The notes: generated from the letters alone by a model not told the origin. Numbered from the stretch's first letter, positions 9,411 through 18,188 are shown. The stretch is DNA of 64,000 bases from Eubacterium_G segne (GCF_014287775.1 NZ_JACOOZ010000003.1:62001-126000), one strand, 5' to 3'. Translations and numbers: made by a program.

Positions 9411-10712
9411 TTAAATATTATTAGCCGTTTGTAATGGTATATTCACGACTACTGGATGTGAACCTGCATCCACTATCCCATTGGCAAAAGCCTTTGGGAA
9501 TACCTTCTTCATTATCTGATAACTTCCATTTACGTCTGCATTAATATATTCTCCTTTCTCGCTCTGAAATAACCCTCTATGAATTCGTCTATCTTTATTG
9601 TAATTTTTCTCAATTGGCTCTTCACCATCAAGAAAAGATGTACCACTTGTATAACTTTCATTTGTTCTAATGAACTTAATTCCTTCATTCTCGCATTTAT
9701 ATTCAAGTCTTTGTACAATACTTAAATATGGAATAGATACAAATTTCTGATTGACTCTTTTACCCATATCAGTTTCTTGTTTCCATCCTGAGTTATAACC
9801 ACAAACCAATGTGTCAATATCATTACACTTGCAAAAATCTACTACCATCTTTGTTGATTTCTGAATATAGTCATCTACTTGATTATTTCTTTTAGTTGTA
9901 AATCTTTGCATCTCATTTGACCAATCGCTATCATTTCTCAGCTTTAATGCCGATCTTATTTCTGAAATCTTCTTATTATAATACTGATTGATTGACTTCA
10001 ATGGTTTTCCATTTATTATAATTGGATTTACACCACAGTTTGTTGTGATGGTCATCAAATTATCGACACCTAAGTCAATTGCAGCAATACTCTTTGAATC
10101 TATATCCTTTGTTTCAGGAACTTCTATTTGGTAAACTACTTCCATAATATATTCATTACCTTTTGGGACAAATCGAAGCTGTACTAATTTAGAATCATTT
10201 GGAATTTTTGTTCTGAAAATATTATTCATGATTTTAAGAGGTGTCCAACTAAAGTAAATATATCCATCAACAATTTTGAATTTGATATTATCTAATCCAA
10301 GTTCAAATCGCCCATCTTCTTTAGGAAGATACTTCGGTAACTTCGGTCTGCCAAGATATTTAGATGGATTCTTTGAATAGTCCTTAATAGCTGCGAAGAA
10401 CGACTTCCAGTTCTTATCTAATTTTCTCAAAGTAGCTTGTCCTACATTGCTTCCAATACATTTATAACAATCAGATTCTTTACATAATTGAAATAATTCA
10501 TTGTATTGAATCCAACGAGCATCCTCAACTAATCCTTGTTCTTTTTGTTTTGAAGTTTCTATAAATTCCTGCCGAATTATGTAATTTCCATAATTATATA
10601 AGTTTTTAGATTTCCAACATAAATCATCTATAATTTTGAACAGTTTATCGTCTTTATTATTTTTCTTACTTTTCTTTATTCGATGTTGTTCTACTCTATT
10701 TACTTTCTTCAT
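9411..10712 (-). CDS. tnpB: TnpB-like RNA-guided nuclease, zinc-finger-less subfamily (copy 1)
   Basis: A 433-residue RuvC-fold TnpB relative. The first acidic residue is in AAIDLGVDN (D213) and the last in NADVNGSYQI (D403). The usual second-site glutamate position is replaced by LVCGYNSGWK, and a glutamate instead lies in NESYTSGTSFLD (E362), where the CxxC zinc ribbon would normally sit. That looks like a relocated catalytic site. No tnpA is present, so the gene is stranded or domesticated. GGAGAACTT precedes the ATG. The stop is followed by a GGCT...AGCC hairpin (9404-9426), a likely element end. The CRISPR-like array abuts the 5' side. It is clearly homologous to the gene at 41985-43130. 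Confidence 0.82.
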   Translation of the reverse strand: MKKVNRVEQHRIKKSKKNNKDDKLFKIIDDLCWKSKNLYNYGNYIIRQEFIETSKQKEQGLVEDARWIQYNELFQLCKESDCYKCIGSNVGQATLRKLDKNWKSFFAAIKDYSKNPSKYLGRPKLPKYLPKEDGRFELGLDNIKFKIVDGYIYFSWTPLKIMNNIFRTKIPNDSKLVQLRFVPKGNEYIMEVVYQIEVPETKDIDSKSIAAIDLGVDNLMTITTNCGVNPIIINGKPLKSINQYYNKKISEIRSALKLRNDSDWSNEMQRFTTKRNNQVDDYIQKSTKMVVDFCKCNDIDTLVCGYNSGWKQETDMGKRVNQKFVSIPYLSIVQRLEYKCENEGIKFIRTNESYTSGTSFLDGEEPIEKNYNKDRRIHRGLFQSEKGEYINADVNGSYQIMKKVFPKAFANGIVDAGSHPVVVNIPLQTANNI

Positions 10713-10721
10713 AAGTTCTCC

Positions 10722-10877
10722 TTAAATTAACATGGTTCTAAAATATATATATAATTCTCCTTCTTCTATCTGAGGTTTATTACCATATAAATTAACATAG
10801 TTCTAAAACAGATTATTTAATCCCCTTCAACTGTGCTTTGAGGTTTATTACCTTGTAAATTAACATGATTCTAAAAC
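10722..10877. CRISPR. CRISPR-like mini-array with type II-like repeats
   Basis: Two 38-base repeats lie at 10772-10809 and 10840-10877 with 34/38 identity. A partial third copy is at 10722-10744, against the TnpB start. On the leftward strand they begin GTTTTAGAA and contain CATGTTAATTTA or TATGTTAATTTA, close to type II CRISPR repeats (GTTTTAGAGCTATG...). Spacers are 27 bases (10745-10771) and 30 bases (10810-10839), both unique in the window. No cas gene is visible, so it would depend on host or co-resident Cas proteins. Repeat divergence lowers confidence; it could be another direct-repeat element. Confidence 0.5.
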
Positions 10878-10924
10878 CTCAAATATGTATTCGTAATTTA
10901 CTTGGTATTCTTGAAGTTCTAAGT

Positions 10925-10990
10925 TCAATGGGCGAAACCCACACCCACTATCCAATTGATTTCACTTTTGGAATACTTGTTATAGGATAA
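10925..10990 (-). pseudogene. remnant of a TnpB 3' end
   Basis: Read leftwards, this stretch matches the 3' end of copy-1 TnpB: CAAGTATTCCAAAAG against AAGGTATTCCCAAAG, then GGATAGTGGGTGTGGGTT against GGATAGTGGATGCAGGTT. The reading frame is broken. In TnpB elements the 3' end doubles as guide-RNA scaffold, so a remnant could still give a scaffold RNA. The rest of the 10878-11119 gap has a GGATAAACT...AGTTTATCC inverted repeat and no gene. Confidence 0.5.
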
Positions 10991-11119
10991 ACTGGCTTGA
11001 ATTAGCCAAATAGATTTGTTAAAATAGAACAAATATAGTTTATCCTATATTTTATTCTCCGTAGAGCAGATTGTTAGGTCGCCAAACTTGTGCAATCTGT
11101 TCTACTGTTTTTATATTCT

Positions 11120-11503
11120 CTACTTTTCAGAAGATTTCTTTAAATCTGTTAATGCATCATCTAAATCCTTAACTGTCTGAATAGCTTCCTTCATACTATT
11201 CATACCAGCAATAGCACTTGAAAAAGCCTTAATACTTTCAAATTCCATCTCTGAAATAGTTTTTAAAACATCAACTAATTTCATATCACCAATTCCAGAT
11301 ACCTTTGCTGCATTTTCGATTGTCTCTTCTTCATTTACAAGTAAATCAATAAACTGTCTTACCTTATTATTCTCCATTTCTTCAATCTCCTTTATATGTT
11401 CTTTTATTTTTTGTTTCCCTACATGACTTGGATAGCCAGAGTACGAAAGTGCTTGATTTATCCACCATAATGTCTGTTCATCTACATCATCATATTTCTT
11501 CAT
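11120..11503 (-). CDS. hypothetical helical protein, 127 aa
   Basis: A soluble, helix-rich, charged protein. Positions 35-60 (KEHIKEIEEMENNKVRQFIDLL) and the C-terminus (VKDLDDALTDLKKSS) have coiled-coil-like spacing. No family is recognised. It begins a new accessory run behind the CRISPR-like region. Confidence 0.5.
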   Translation of the reverse strand: MKKYDDVDEQTLWWINQALSYSGYPSHVGKQKIKEHIKEIEEMENNKVRQFIDLLVNEEETIENAAKVSGIGDMKLVDVLKTISEMEFESIKAFSSAIAGMNSMKEAIQTVKDLDDALTDLKKSSEK

Positions 11504-11670
11504 CTCTTCGACTAAATTTCCGATATATCACACCTCATTTCTACAGTCAAATATCTTCCAAGGAAACCGATATTTCTTGTCCATTTTGTTACTATATATA
11601 GTAGTTTTAATTTATATAACCACTATATATAGCGTACTATTTTTTGACTTTTCTATATATTGTTATTCTC

Positions 11671-12054
11671 TTATTCCCAATCGTAAGCAATGTAATATCC
11701 TTCATCAGATAAATGTTTGAACCATTCAAATCTACTTCTCATATCAATATTATCAACTTCCTTATTACTCAAAATTTTTTCACAATATTTTGACATGTCG
11801 ATTGGTTCAATGAGTTTTAATTTATAATCCTTTGAGTCGATCCATTCCTCGTTTGGTAATTTAGGGAACGGAACACCAATCGTCTTTTCAAACAATTCTC
11901 TTACCAAACTTACATTATAATAAGAATGAGATGTAGAATCGCAGTCGATATATTTAATTGAGTATTCATCATAATAACAATGTCCAAACGCCTGATATGT
12001 TTCACCAGAATCTAATATTTTATAATCTTTAAACCATCTAAATCCTAAGCCCAT
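11671..12054 (-). CDS. hypothetical protein, 127 aa
   Basis: A mixed alpha/beta soluble protein rich in aromatic residues (YQAFGHCYYDEYSIKYIDCD). The stop is followed by TATTCTC on the plus strand (recurrent motif) and a GAAA-N6-TTTC box lies before the start. The function is not recognised. Confidence 0.5.
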   Translation of the reverse strand: MGLGFRWFKDYKILDSGETYQAFGHCYYDEYSIKYIDCDSTSHSYYNVSLVRELFEKTIGVPFPKLPNEEWIDSKDYKLKLIEPIDMSKYCEKILSNKEVDNIDMRSRFEWFKHLSDEGYYIAYDWE

Positions 12055-12130
12055 AAGTTGCCTCCTGTTCTTATGTTCTCTTCCAAAATTTCCACAAGAA
12101 ACGAATCATTCCTGTTAAGTTATTCTCTAT

Positions 12131-13027
12131 TTAATCACTCACTGCATCATAAATCTTTCCAACTTCATATTGATAATCTTCTACTTTTGTCCTTCTGTAA
12201 TAATCACAATAACAGTGACCATCAGTATCTATTACATATTCAATACCTTTTGTCTTAATTGAGGTGTCTAAAACACCATGTAGGAAAAATACTCTCATTT
12301 TATCTTTTCTGCGAAGTCTACACCAATGAGAATCCGTTGTGTTTTCATAATCTATAACATCAAATTTATCAGTCTCACTCATAGACTCTGTTAAATAGTA
12401 ATCAAACACATCAGAATCATTCCAGAAAACATCGCATCTAAATCTTACTGCAATAAACCCTACATCTTTCGCCCAATCAATAAAGAAGTCTCTCCACTTT
12501 ATAAAGTTTGGAACTTTCTTAAATATGACTGCACAAGCGGATACTGTAATTCTAATATCGTTAAGCTGCTGAACCATATCCTTATAATCAATTCCGTTGA
12601 AACAAAATCCAAGTATTTCTTCTCTTCTTAATGGTCGCCAATCGTGAATTGAAATATTTACATAATCAACAACATCTTCCATATACGGTATTACTTCCTT
12701 TAGATGAGTACCATTTGTTGTCATAGTTACTCTAAGAACCTTTGATTTAATATTGAACTCTTTCAATTTGATAAACACTTTTGATAAATATTCAGGATCT
12801 AAAGTTGGTTCGCCACCAGTTATATCAACTGATATAGGATTTTTATCACCTATTCTGGTTATAATATCATCAAGTGATTCAATGAAATTATCTAAAAACT
12901 GTTGTTTGTTACATGACATATCTTTGTCTTTATTGTAACAAAACGGACATTTCGCATTACAACCACCTGGAATCACAAGTTTAACTGTTATCACCTTGTT
13001 ATAATCTTTTCGTTCTATATATTTCAC
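12131..13027 (-). CDS. radical SAM protein
   Basis: A 298-residue protein with the radical SAM cluster motif CNAKCPFC at residues 23-30 (C23, C27, C30), binding a 4Fe-4S cluster and S-adenosylmethionine. ITGGEPTLDP and MTTNG follow as in the MoaA-like core. C-terminal cysteines (HCYCDYY) could bind more metal. The substrate is unknown. In a phage it could modify a nucleotide, peptide or tRNA, but the neighbours do not decide. Confidence 0.82.
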   Translation of the reverse strand: MKYIERKDYNKVITVKLVIPGGCNAKCPFCYNKDKDMSCNKQQFLDNFIESLDDIITRIGDKNPISVDITGGEPTLDPEYLSKVFIKLKEFNIKSKVLRVTMTTNGTHLKEVIPYMEDVVDYVNISIHDWRPLRREEILGFCFNGIDYKDMVQQLNDIRITVSACAVIFKKVPNFIKWRDFFIDWAKDVGFIAVRFRCDVFWNDSDVFDYYLTESMSETDKFDVIDYENTTDSHWCRLRRKDKMRVFFLHGVLDTSIKTKGIEYVIDTDGHCYCDYYRRTKVEDYQYEVGKIYDAVSD

Positions 13028-13046
13028 TTCATCACCTCACAGATAT

Positions 13047-13334
13047 TTATTCTCTCAATCCATCTAATACTCTCATCAAAACGTGTCTTGTAAGATTCTT
13101 AACATCGCCACTGTAAAATCCACATTCTATATCACAAGCCTTTAGAACTTCATCAAGTGTTTTATTCTTCTCTTCACTCAGTAACCTCTTACAGTTCTCA
13201 TATTGAATATCATTTGTCTCATGAGCATTTCTAAGATTACTTTCTAAGCAGCGAATAATATCAATCAGTTTATCTTTTGTCATAGATTTTAATGTGCTAT
13301 CTGAATATATTTTTCTTCCATCGCCTATCGCCAT
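13047..13334 (-). CDS. hypothetical protein, 95 aa
   Basis: A mostly helical small protein (LKSMTKDKLIDIIRCLESNLRN). The start is set by AGGAGAATAAGTAT-ATG. The final codons and stop (GAGAGAATAA) form one copy of the recurrent motif. The family is unknown. Confidence 0.5.
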   Translation of the reverse strand: MAIGDGRKIYSDSTLKSMTKDKLIDIIRCLESNLRNAHETNDIQYENCKRLLSEEKNKTLDEVLKACDIECGFYSGDVKNLTRHVLMRVLDGLRE

Positions 13335-13346
13335 ATACTTATTCTC

Positions 13347-13670
13347 CTACTCTTTTGCAATTCCAATGCCATTCACTTTAAAGCTAGTTACCTTACCATC
13401 CTTAATTTCAACGCTTTCTTCTGTGCCACCATGCCAAATAAGACCAACGCCTGTGACATACATACCATCTTCGTCTTCAATCAATTCAACTTCTTGTGCT
13501 ACTCCAATAGGAAGAAACTTACCATCGCTACATGGTATCTCAATCGGAATATTCTTTACATTTTTATAAGCATTTCTAATTGCTTCTTTGGAATATATCA
13601 CACCGTTCAAATCAGGCTTATCAACTGGAATTGGAATTTTAAATGTTACTTTTATATTCTCTGTTCTCAT
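13347..13670 (-). CDS. hypothetical beta-rich protein, 107 aa
   Basis: A soluble protein of alternating strands (VTFKIPIPVDKPDLNGVIYS, GMYVTGVGLIW). The phrase PDLNGVIYSKEAI resembles phage prohead-protease or decoration-like stretches, but the length is too short to claim that. The first codons (GAGAATATA) overlap a recurrent motif. Confidence 0.5.
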   Translation of the reverse strand: MRTENIKVTFKIPIPVDKPDLNGVIYSKEAIRNAYKNVKNIPIEIPCSDGKFLPIGVAQEVELIEDEDGMYVTGVGLIWHGGTEESVEIKDGKVTSFKVNGIGIAKE

Positions 13671-13713
13671 ATCACACCTCCAACCTATCCAAAAGAAAGA
13701 AAAATTTCATTCT

Positions 13714-14334
13714 TTATATGTTGTCTGTTTCTAACCACCTAACAATTGGCTCAGATGTGCTACCTTTCTCCCACACGAACCACGCATGACACATTGTAGT
13801 TGCCCACTTCTTCCCAGTTTTTGGATCTTTCTCTAATCCACTATTCCAAGTCGCCATTCTATTCCTAAACACATATATGTACTTAGGTGGATATTTTTCA
13901 AATAATTCTTTTCTTTTTACACCCTCAAGAAATTGAATTTTAAGAAACATTGCCATCTGACCATTATCTGTTAATAAATCCATTCCTTTTTCTACAAATT
14001 CTTTTGCAAGTGAATATGGTGGATTGGTTATGATGCCTTCATATTTTTTATCTGTTTCATATGTAAGAAAATCAGCAACAATTGTGTTAGGATATCCTCT
14101 ATCAACTAAATCAAGTCCTGTAATTTCTCTTTTATTCTTATAAAATTCATTTATTGCATTGGCGATATGACCACCACCTACACACGGCTCTAATATTGTC
14201 TGTGCAAAAAAATCATATTTTGAAAGCAGCATTTTTACTGCTTCAGGATTTGTCGCATAGTAGTCATTTTCTACTCTTTCATTCTCTGGATTACCACCAG
14301 CTAATTTAGCACCTGCTAATACTTTTTTCTCCAT
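13714..14334 (-). CDS. N6-adenine DNA methyltransferase-like protein
   Basis: A 206-residue Rossmann methyltransferase with SAM motif ILEPCVGGGHIA near residues 46-57, second acid in GLDLVDRG and catalytic ITNPPYS near 105-111, the NPPY signature of adenine N6 methylation. Length is close to stand-alone phage methyltransferases. No restriction enzyme is nearby, suggesting self-protection or regulation. It follows the PAPS-reductase-like gene on the same strand, separated by a 133-base leader. Confidence 0.8.
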   Translation of the reverse strand: MEKKVLAGAKLAGGNPENERVENDYYATNPEAVKMLLSKYDFFAQTILEPCVGGGHIANAINEFYKNKREITGLDLVDRGYPNTIVADFLTYETDKKYEGIITNPPYSLAKEFVEKGMDLLTDNGQMAMFLKIQFLEGVKRKELFEKYPPKYIYVFRNRMATWNSGLEKDPKTGKKWATTMCHAWFVWEKGSTSEPIVRWLETDNI

Positions 14335-14467
14335 TTTGTGTTACCAGAAAGCTCATATGATTTACAGTAGCTACACTTTACATCCTTTCTGATATTCTAT
14401 TATTTACTGGGATTCCCATAGCCGAATGGCTTAGATATATTTAACTGTTACATAACATTATTCTCTC

Positions 14468-15619
14468 TTAAAACAAATCACATCCTGATTGTTTAAAACT
14501 TTCTACTTGTTTATTCCATTTTTCTTCATCCATGTTATACATTTTCATAAGACACTTCTTACAGTAAAATTTACTGATATCTCTTCCATGATATTTTAAA
14601 TTCATACCAATAACATCCTTTGCTTTGATTCGCTTCAATTTACCAGATTGAGACTTGCATCCATTATCACAATATTTGTTAAAATACTGCGCAGCAATTT
14701 TCTCATCCAAATTACTATACTTGGCATACTCTTCAATAACCTCTTTTGTTGGTTCGTTTCTAAACACACCACCATTCCAAGCTTGATTGATATATTCATC
14801 TACTGTGCAATTCATAACTAACCATTTTGAATTACTTATAAAGTCTTCTCTTAAAATATTCTCCCAACGATTTCTCATTGTTGGATACCAATATTTATCA
14901 AGAATCCACGTTGATTTGGTGTAGTAGGGGCATGATACGGCACAGCCAACCCTTGAATATCCTTTTTTATACTTTGAATTTATTTTAATGCTTTTCCATA
15001 TTGTATATAACCAGACATCCATTTCGTCCCATTTTCTTATTGGTAGTATTCCCTGCCAACATGTATTTCCCCATTCAGCTTCGTTTACCCATTCATCTTG
15101 ATATCCGCTTCTAGTATTAGATTCTTCGTTTCGCATACCCATCCACATTAAATATGGTTTGTTATGGTCTAAACGCCTAACCATTTCACCTACTTTGAAG
15201 ATTCTACAACAACCACGAGAAATTCTATTAAATATAATATTTTGTTCTTTAATATATTGGTAAAATCCCTTCTCAGGATTCATAATCTCACAATTAGGAA
15301 AAGTCTTAACCATTCTGTATGTATCAGCACAGTCAAGCGATGTATTATTAAATATTGCTTTTGTTTCTGGATATAATTTTCTGACTAGATGACAGGTAAG
15401 CATTGAATCCTTACCCATAGAAACAGGAATTATTGAAGTATATGTATTAAACTTCTCTGCTTTTTCTTTGATTAGTTCTAATGAATCAGCTTCAAGCTGC
15501 GTTAGATGTTCTTTCTGTAATTCGATTAAATCTTTCCAACTTGCTAAATCTACATCTGCTATATTGTCGTAGGATTTCAATTTGGTGCAATCCAATCTTT
15601 CATTGGAAATTTTGAACAA
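14468..15619 (-). CDS. PAPS-reductase/DndC-like PP-loop ATPase
   Basis: A 383-residue protein with PP-loop VSMGKDSM at residues 66-73, which binds ATP. Cysteine pairs lie at GCCRI, VGCAVSCPYY and FYCKKCLMKM, suggesting iron-sulfur or zinc sites. PP-loop relatives include PAPS reductases, tRNA sulfur-transfer enzymes and DndC of DNA phosphorothioation. No other dnd gene is visible, so a nucleic-acid thiolation role is a guess. The start is upstream of a divergent inverted-repeat cluster. Confidence 0.75.
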   Translation of the reverse strand: MFKISNERLDCTKLKSYDNIADVDLASWKDLIELQKEHLTQLEADSLELIKEKAEKFNTYTSIIPVSMGKDSMLTCHLVRKLYPETKAIFNNTSLDCADTYRMVKTFPNCEIMNPEKGFYQYIKEQNIIFNRISRGCCRIFKVGEMVRRLDHNKPYLMWMGMRNEESNTRSGYQDEWVNEAEWGNTCWQGILPIRKWDEMDVWLYTIWKSIKINSKYKKGYSRVGCAVSCPYYTKSTWILDKYWYPTMRNRWENILREDFISNSKWLVMNCTVDEYINQAWNGGVFRNEPTKEVIEEYAKYSNLDEKIAAQYFNKYCDNGCKSQSGKLKRIKAKDVIGMNLKYHGRDISKFYCKKCLMKMYNMDEEKWNKQVESFKQSGCDLF

Positions 15620-15668
15620 ATAATAACATAAATGGTAGTTGCAAATGCCATAAAATCAAAGAAAGGTA

Positions 15669-15719
15669 AGGATAATCCTAGGTAAAAGGTTATGTACATA
15701 ACACTCAGGTATATGAGTG
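15669..15719. promoter_or_regulatory. cluster of three inverted repeats at a divergent junction
   Basis: Three palindromes are packed into 51 bases: AGGATAATCCT (15669-15679), a perfect GTTATGTACATAAC (15689-15702), and CACTCA-GGTATA-TGAGTG (15702-15719). The last one encloses the GTG start of the rightward ORF. Position between divergent genes fits operators; the third could also form an RNA hairpin hiding the start. Confidence 0.5.
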
Positions 15720-15917
15720 AACCCAATTTACAACGAGTATCTTAAATTCTTGCGAGATACAACCAAACAGCCATTTGAAGATCTGAAAGAAGGCTACTTT
15801 TGGCTTGATAAATCCATTATTAAAGGATTTGATAAGCAAGGAAATGAACATAAATTCTATCGAGTGAAGATTGAAAATTCGCTTGAAAGATTGGATTCTT
15901 GTGTTTTTAACCTTTAA
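15717..15917 (+). CDS. short rightward ORF, possible N-terminal fragment of a PAPS-reductase-like gene
   Basis: A 66-residue frame with GTG start and protein-like composition (EYLKFLRDTTKQPFEDLKEG, WLDKSIIKGFDKQGNEHKFYR). It is the only rightward gene within the leftward accessory arm. The opening recalls the leading region of longer PAPS-reductase-like phage proteins, so it may be a broken copy; that is inference from memory. The ribosome site is weak. Confidence 0.45.
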   Translation: MNPIYNEYLKFLRDTTKQPFEDLKEGYFWLDKSIIKGFDKQGNEHKFYRVKIENSLERLDSCVFNL

Positions 15918-15920
15918 TGT

Positions 15921-16127
15921 TTAAACAAAATGATTAATATCCAATTTTTTTACTTTGTAAATTGCTTTTAAACGAAATAAATATGATGGATTCCTGCTCA
16001 GAAAATCTTTCACTTCGTCTTCTGTATTAAAATCATATTTTACATTGTCCCAACTATCAGTATCAGCAGATTCTCCTAACCCATTATATTTATGTCCAAT
16101 TACAATATAATTCCTATAATCATCCAT
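15921..16127 (-). CDS. hypothetical protein, 68 aa
   Basis: A small acidic soluble protein (NTEDEVKDFLSRNPSYLFRLKAIYKVKKL), alpha then beta. GGAGGTAAAAAC precedes the ATG. No family is recognised. It is convergent with the short rightward ORF. Confidence 0.5.
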   Translation of the reverse strand: MDDYRNYIVIGHKYNGLGESADTDSWDNVKYDFNTEDEVKDFLSRNPSYLFRLKAIYKVKKLDINHFV

Positions 16128-16145
16128 GTTTTTACCTCCAATTTA

Positions 16146-16622
16146 TTATTCTTCACTTACAATCTCATAAATAATATCATCGTGATATTTACCATTCTTA
16201 TCTTTAATCGAATCTTTTAAAACATGTTTCGTTCCATTATGTCTCTCGATAAAGCTATCATATCCTCTACAAGCAGGATTGCCACCAACAGCTCTCCATT
16301 CAACTCTATGTAATGTTTTAATTAGTTCTTCTAATTTATCGAATACATCCTTACCAACCAGAACATTCCCCCTGTCAAATGAGAACAACCCAAAGTTATA
16401 CGCTTTAGACGCATACCAATCAACGGAATATCCTAAGTAGCCAATGAGTTTTTCACTTTTGTCAATTATTGCATATTGGAATTGACTCTCATTTGGACAT
16501 TCTGCAATTTCAGGACTCCAATTGCACATGCAGCCAGTTTCATACATCATATCTGTTGTATAATAATATTTTTGAAATTCTTTCTTGATCTGTTCTTTAT
16601 ATAAAATTGCAGGTATTAACAC
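16146..16622 (-). CDS. possible GNAT-like acyltransferase, 158 aa
   Basis: A compact alpha/beta protein. IDKSEKLIGYLGYSVD resembles the central strands of GNAT N-acetyltransferases, and the KVRWRAV-like segment (EWRAVGGNPACRGYDSF) with later HNGTKHV fits the C-terminal half. The acetyl-CoA loop is not clear-cut, so the call is tentative. Confidence 0.4.
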   Translation of the reverse strand: MLIPAILYKEQIKKEFQKYYYTTDMMYETGCMCNWSPEIAECPNESQFQYAIIDKSEKLIGYLGYSVDWYASKAYNFGLFSFDRGNVLVGKDVFDKLEELIKTLHRVEWRAVGGNPACRGYDSFIERHNGTKHVLKDSIKDKNGKYHDDIIYEIVSEE

Positions 16623-16670
16623 TTAATCACCTCTTTTCAATAATCCAAGGATATGTTGCTTCTTGTGAAG

Positions 16671-17321
16671 TTACTTATAATTCATTCTTCTCTCAACTTC
16701 CTTATCATTTTCTTCATCATTAAAATATTTATAGGCAAGTGTCATAGGATAATTTGAATCTTTTGCTCTATCCCACATCATAAATTCGCACCAGTTCGGC
16801 TCTTTATATTCTTCTTTATTATCATTACACCAACTTGGATTTTCAAATAATCCATCGAAAACGCTTTTCCAAGAATATTTCTTCCTCTGAATATTTCTAT
16901 CTTTGATAACAGTTGACTTATCATATCCTTTGATTTCTACAAGAATATCTTCACAGCCTACTCTTTTACAAAGTCGTACAAACCATTTCATAAATTCTCT
17001 GTAAGTCTGTTCAAATTCTCTGTCTCTTAAAGCTGCGTTTACAACAAGGATATATTCGTCCTGTGTTTGTAACCATCCTCTACTACGACTCTTACATCCG
17101 TATCTATCTACTAAATTGTTTGTCACTTCGCCGAATTCATCGCATGAACATGAACTGTTATAACCATTTTTCTGAATGATATATGTATTCATGTCACCTT
17201 CAGAACCTGTTACTCTTGGCAGATGATTTAGCACTGTTTCAAGAATATATCTCTTCTCAGGCTGTGTTCTACCCATAGGACGAACTATTATTGTACCGTT
17301 GATATAAGTCCAATACGACAT
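16671..17321 (-). CDS. hypothetical protein, 216 aa
   Basis: A soluble protein starting MSYWTYINGTIIVRPMGRTQPEKRY at its N-terminus, with central CSCDEFGE and long charged helices after. Similar openings are common in hypothetical phage proteins of gut Clostridia, but no function follows. A strong AAGGAGGT site precedes the start. Confidence 0.55.
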   Translation of the reverse strand: MSYWTYINGTIIVRPMGRTQPEKRYILETVLNHLPRVTGSEGDMNTYIIQKNGYNSSCSCDEFGEVTNNLVDRYGCKSRSRGWLQTQDEYILVVNAALRDREFEQTYREFMKWFVRLCKRVGCEDILVEIKGYDKSTVIKDRNIQRKKYSWKSVFDGLFENPSWCNDNKEEYKEPNWCEFMMWDRAKDSNYPMTLAYKYFNDEENDKEVERRMNYK

Positions 17322-17377
17322 TTTTTCTTACCTCCTTGTTTTTATATTCTCTCTTTGTAACCAAATGAAACCTGAAA

Positions 17378-17749
17378 TTACTTGCTGTTGCAAAGTTCAA
17401 CTTTATAGTCATCCTTTACATCAATAGTTACTTCTCTCTGAAATTTTCCTTCCTTATTATAAAGGGATAAATAATACCTGTTGCCACGTTGCTCTAAAAC
17501 AACATCCTCATTCTCGAATAGTTCAACTCGTTTCTGTTTCTGTACTGATTTATTCTCTTGTTTATCTAAAAACATTTTTACAACATCTAAAGATACAGGA
17601 TATATTTCTTCAAGAATACATGAAATGTCGTTATCTAATTTGTCATTAATCGTATGTTTATCAACCGCTCTAATAACATCGTCTTCAAATAATAATCTAT
17701 TTGCCACTTTAATATTCTCCTTTCCACTCATCCAACTCATAGAAGTCAT
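17378..17749 (-). CDS. hypothetical protein, 123 aa
   Basis: A soluble protein with helical first half (IEEIY-like segment CILEEIYPVSLDVVKMFLDK) and beta-rich second half (YYLSLYNKEGKFQREVTID). It overlaps the next upstream gene by 41 bases. The initial residues MTSMSWMSGKENIKVANRLL suggest the start may be the later ATG (MSGKENIK), which has AAAGGAG nearby. Confidence 0.5.
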   Translation of the reverse strand: MTSMSWMSGKENIKVANRLLFEDDVIRAVDKHTINDKLDNDISCILEEIYPVSLDVVKMFLDKQENKSVQKQKRVELFENEDVVLEQRGNRYYLSLYNKEGKFQREVTIDVKDDYKVELCNSK

Positions 17750-18176
17750 CTATCTGGTAATCCAACTTTCTAACTTGTTTTCTCAGCTCATAATCTTCTT
17801 TCTTACTATCTGTTGTCTGGCACTTCTTCCATAATTCATCACGCTGCTTAGTTAATTCTTTATATTTATCAGACACATCAATCTCTTTTACAACTGAAAT
17901 TCCAATCTTCTCTCCACAGTGAGGGCAGAACCGAATAGGATAATTGTCAGTCTGTTCCCATTCATCTTCGTATGATGTAATAACTTCTGTATGAGAAGTA
18001 CAGAAATGAGGAATAGGAATACCTTCATCTTTATATTCTCCACCAATGTCGTTTATATCTTCACCTGTAAATACAATAGCTTTATCATTCTGAATTTCAT
18101 CACAACAATATGTAAATGGTTTGTACTTGTATGAATGAGTATCATTAAATTTCAATTTGATTAATTCTATCTTCAT
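17709..18176 (-). CDS. zinc-ribbon protein, 155 aa
   Basis: A CCDE pair near residue 24 and FCPHCGEK near 92 give a split zinc ribbon. A charged coiled-coil-like helix follows (YKELTKQRDELWKKCQTT). AGGAGAATAAAGAA precedes the ATG. The role is unknown; such ribbons are frequent in small phage cargo proteins. Confidence 0.55.
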   Translation of the reverse strand: MKIELIKLKFNDTHSYKYKPFTYCCDEIQNDKAIVFTGEDINDIGGEYKDEGIPIPHFCTSHTEVITSYEDEWEQTDNYPIRFCPHCGEKIGISVVKEIDVSDKYKELTKQRDELWKKCQTTDSKKEDYELRKQVRKLDYQIDDFYELDEWKGEY

Positions 18177-18188
18177 TTCTTTATTCTC

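Noticed and set aside
10892..10925. Fourth CRISPR repeat
   Set aside because: AGTTCTAAG resembles the repeat end but the rest does not align, so it was not counted.
14341..14467. Leftward frame with CSYC between the PP-loop and methyltransferase genes
   Set aside because: Only about 25 codons, no usual start, no ribosome site; treated as leader.
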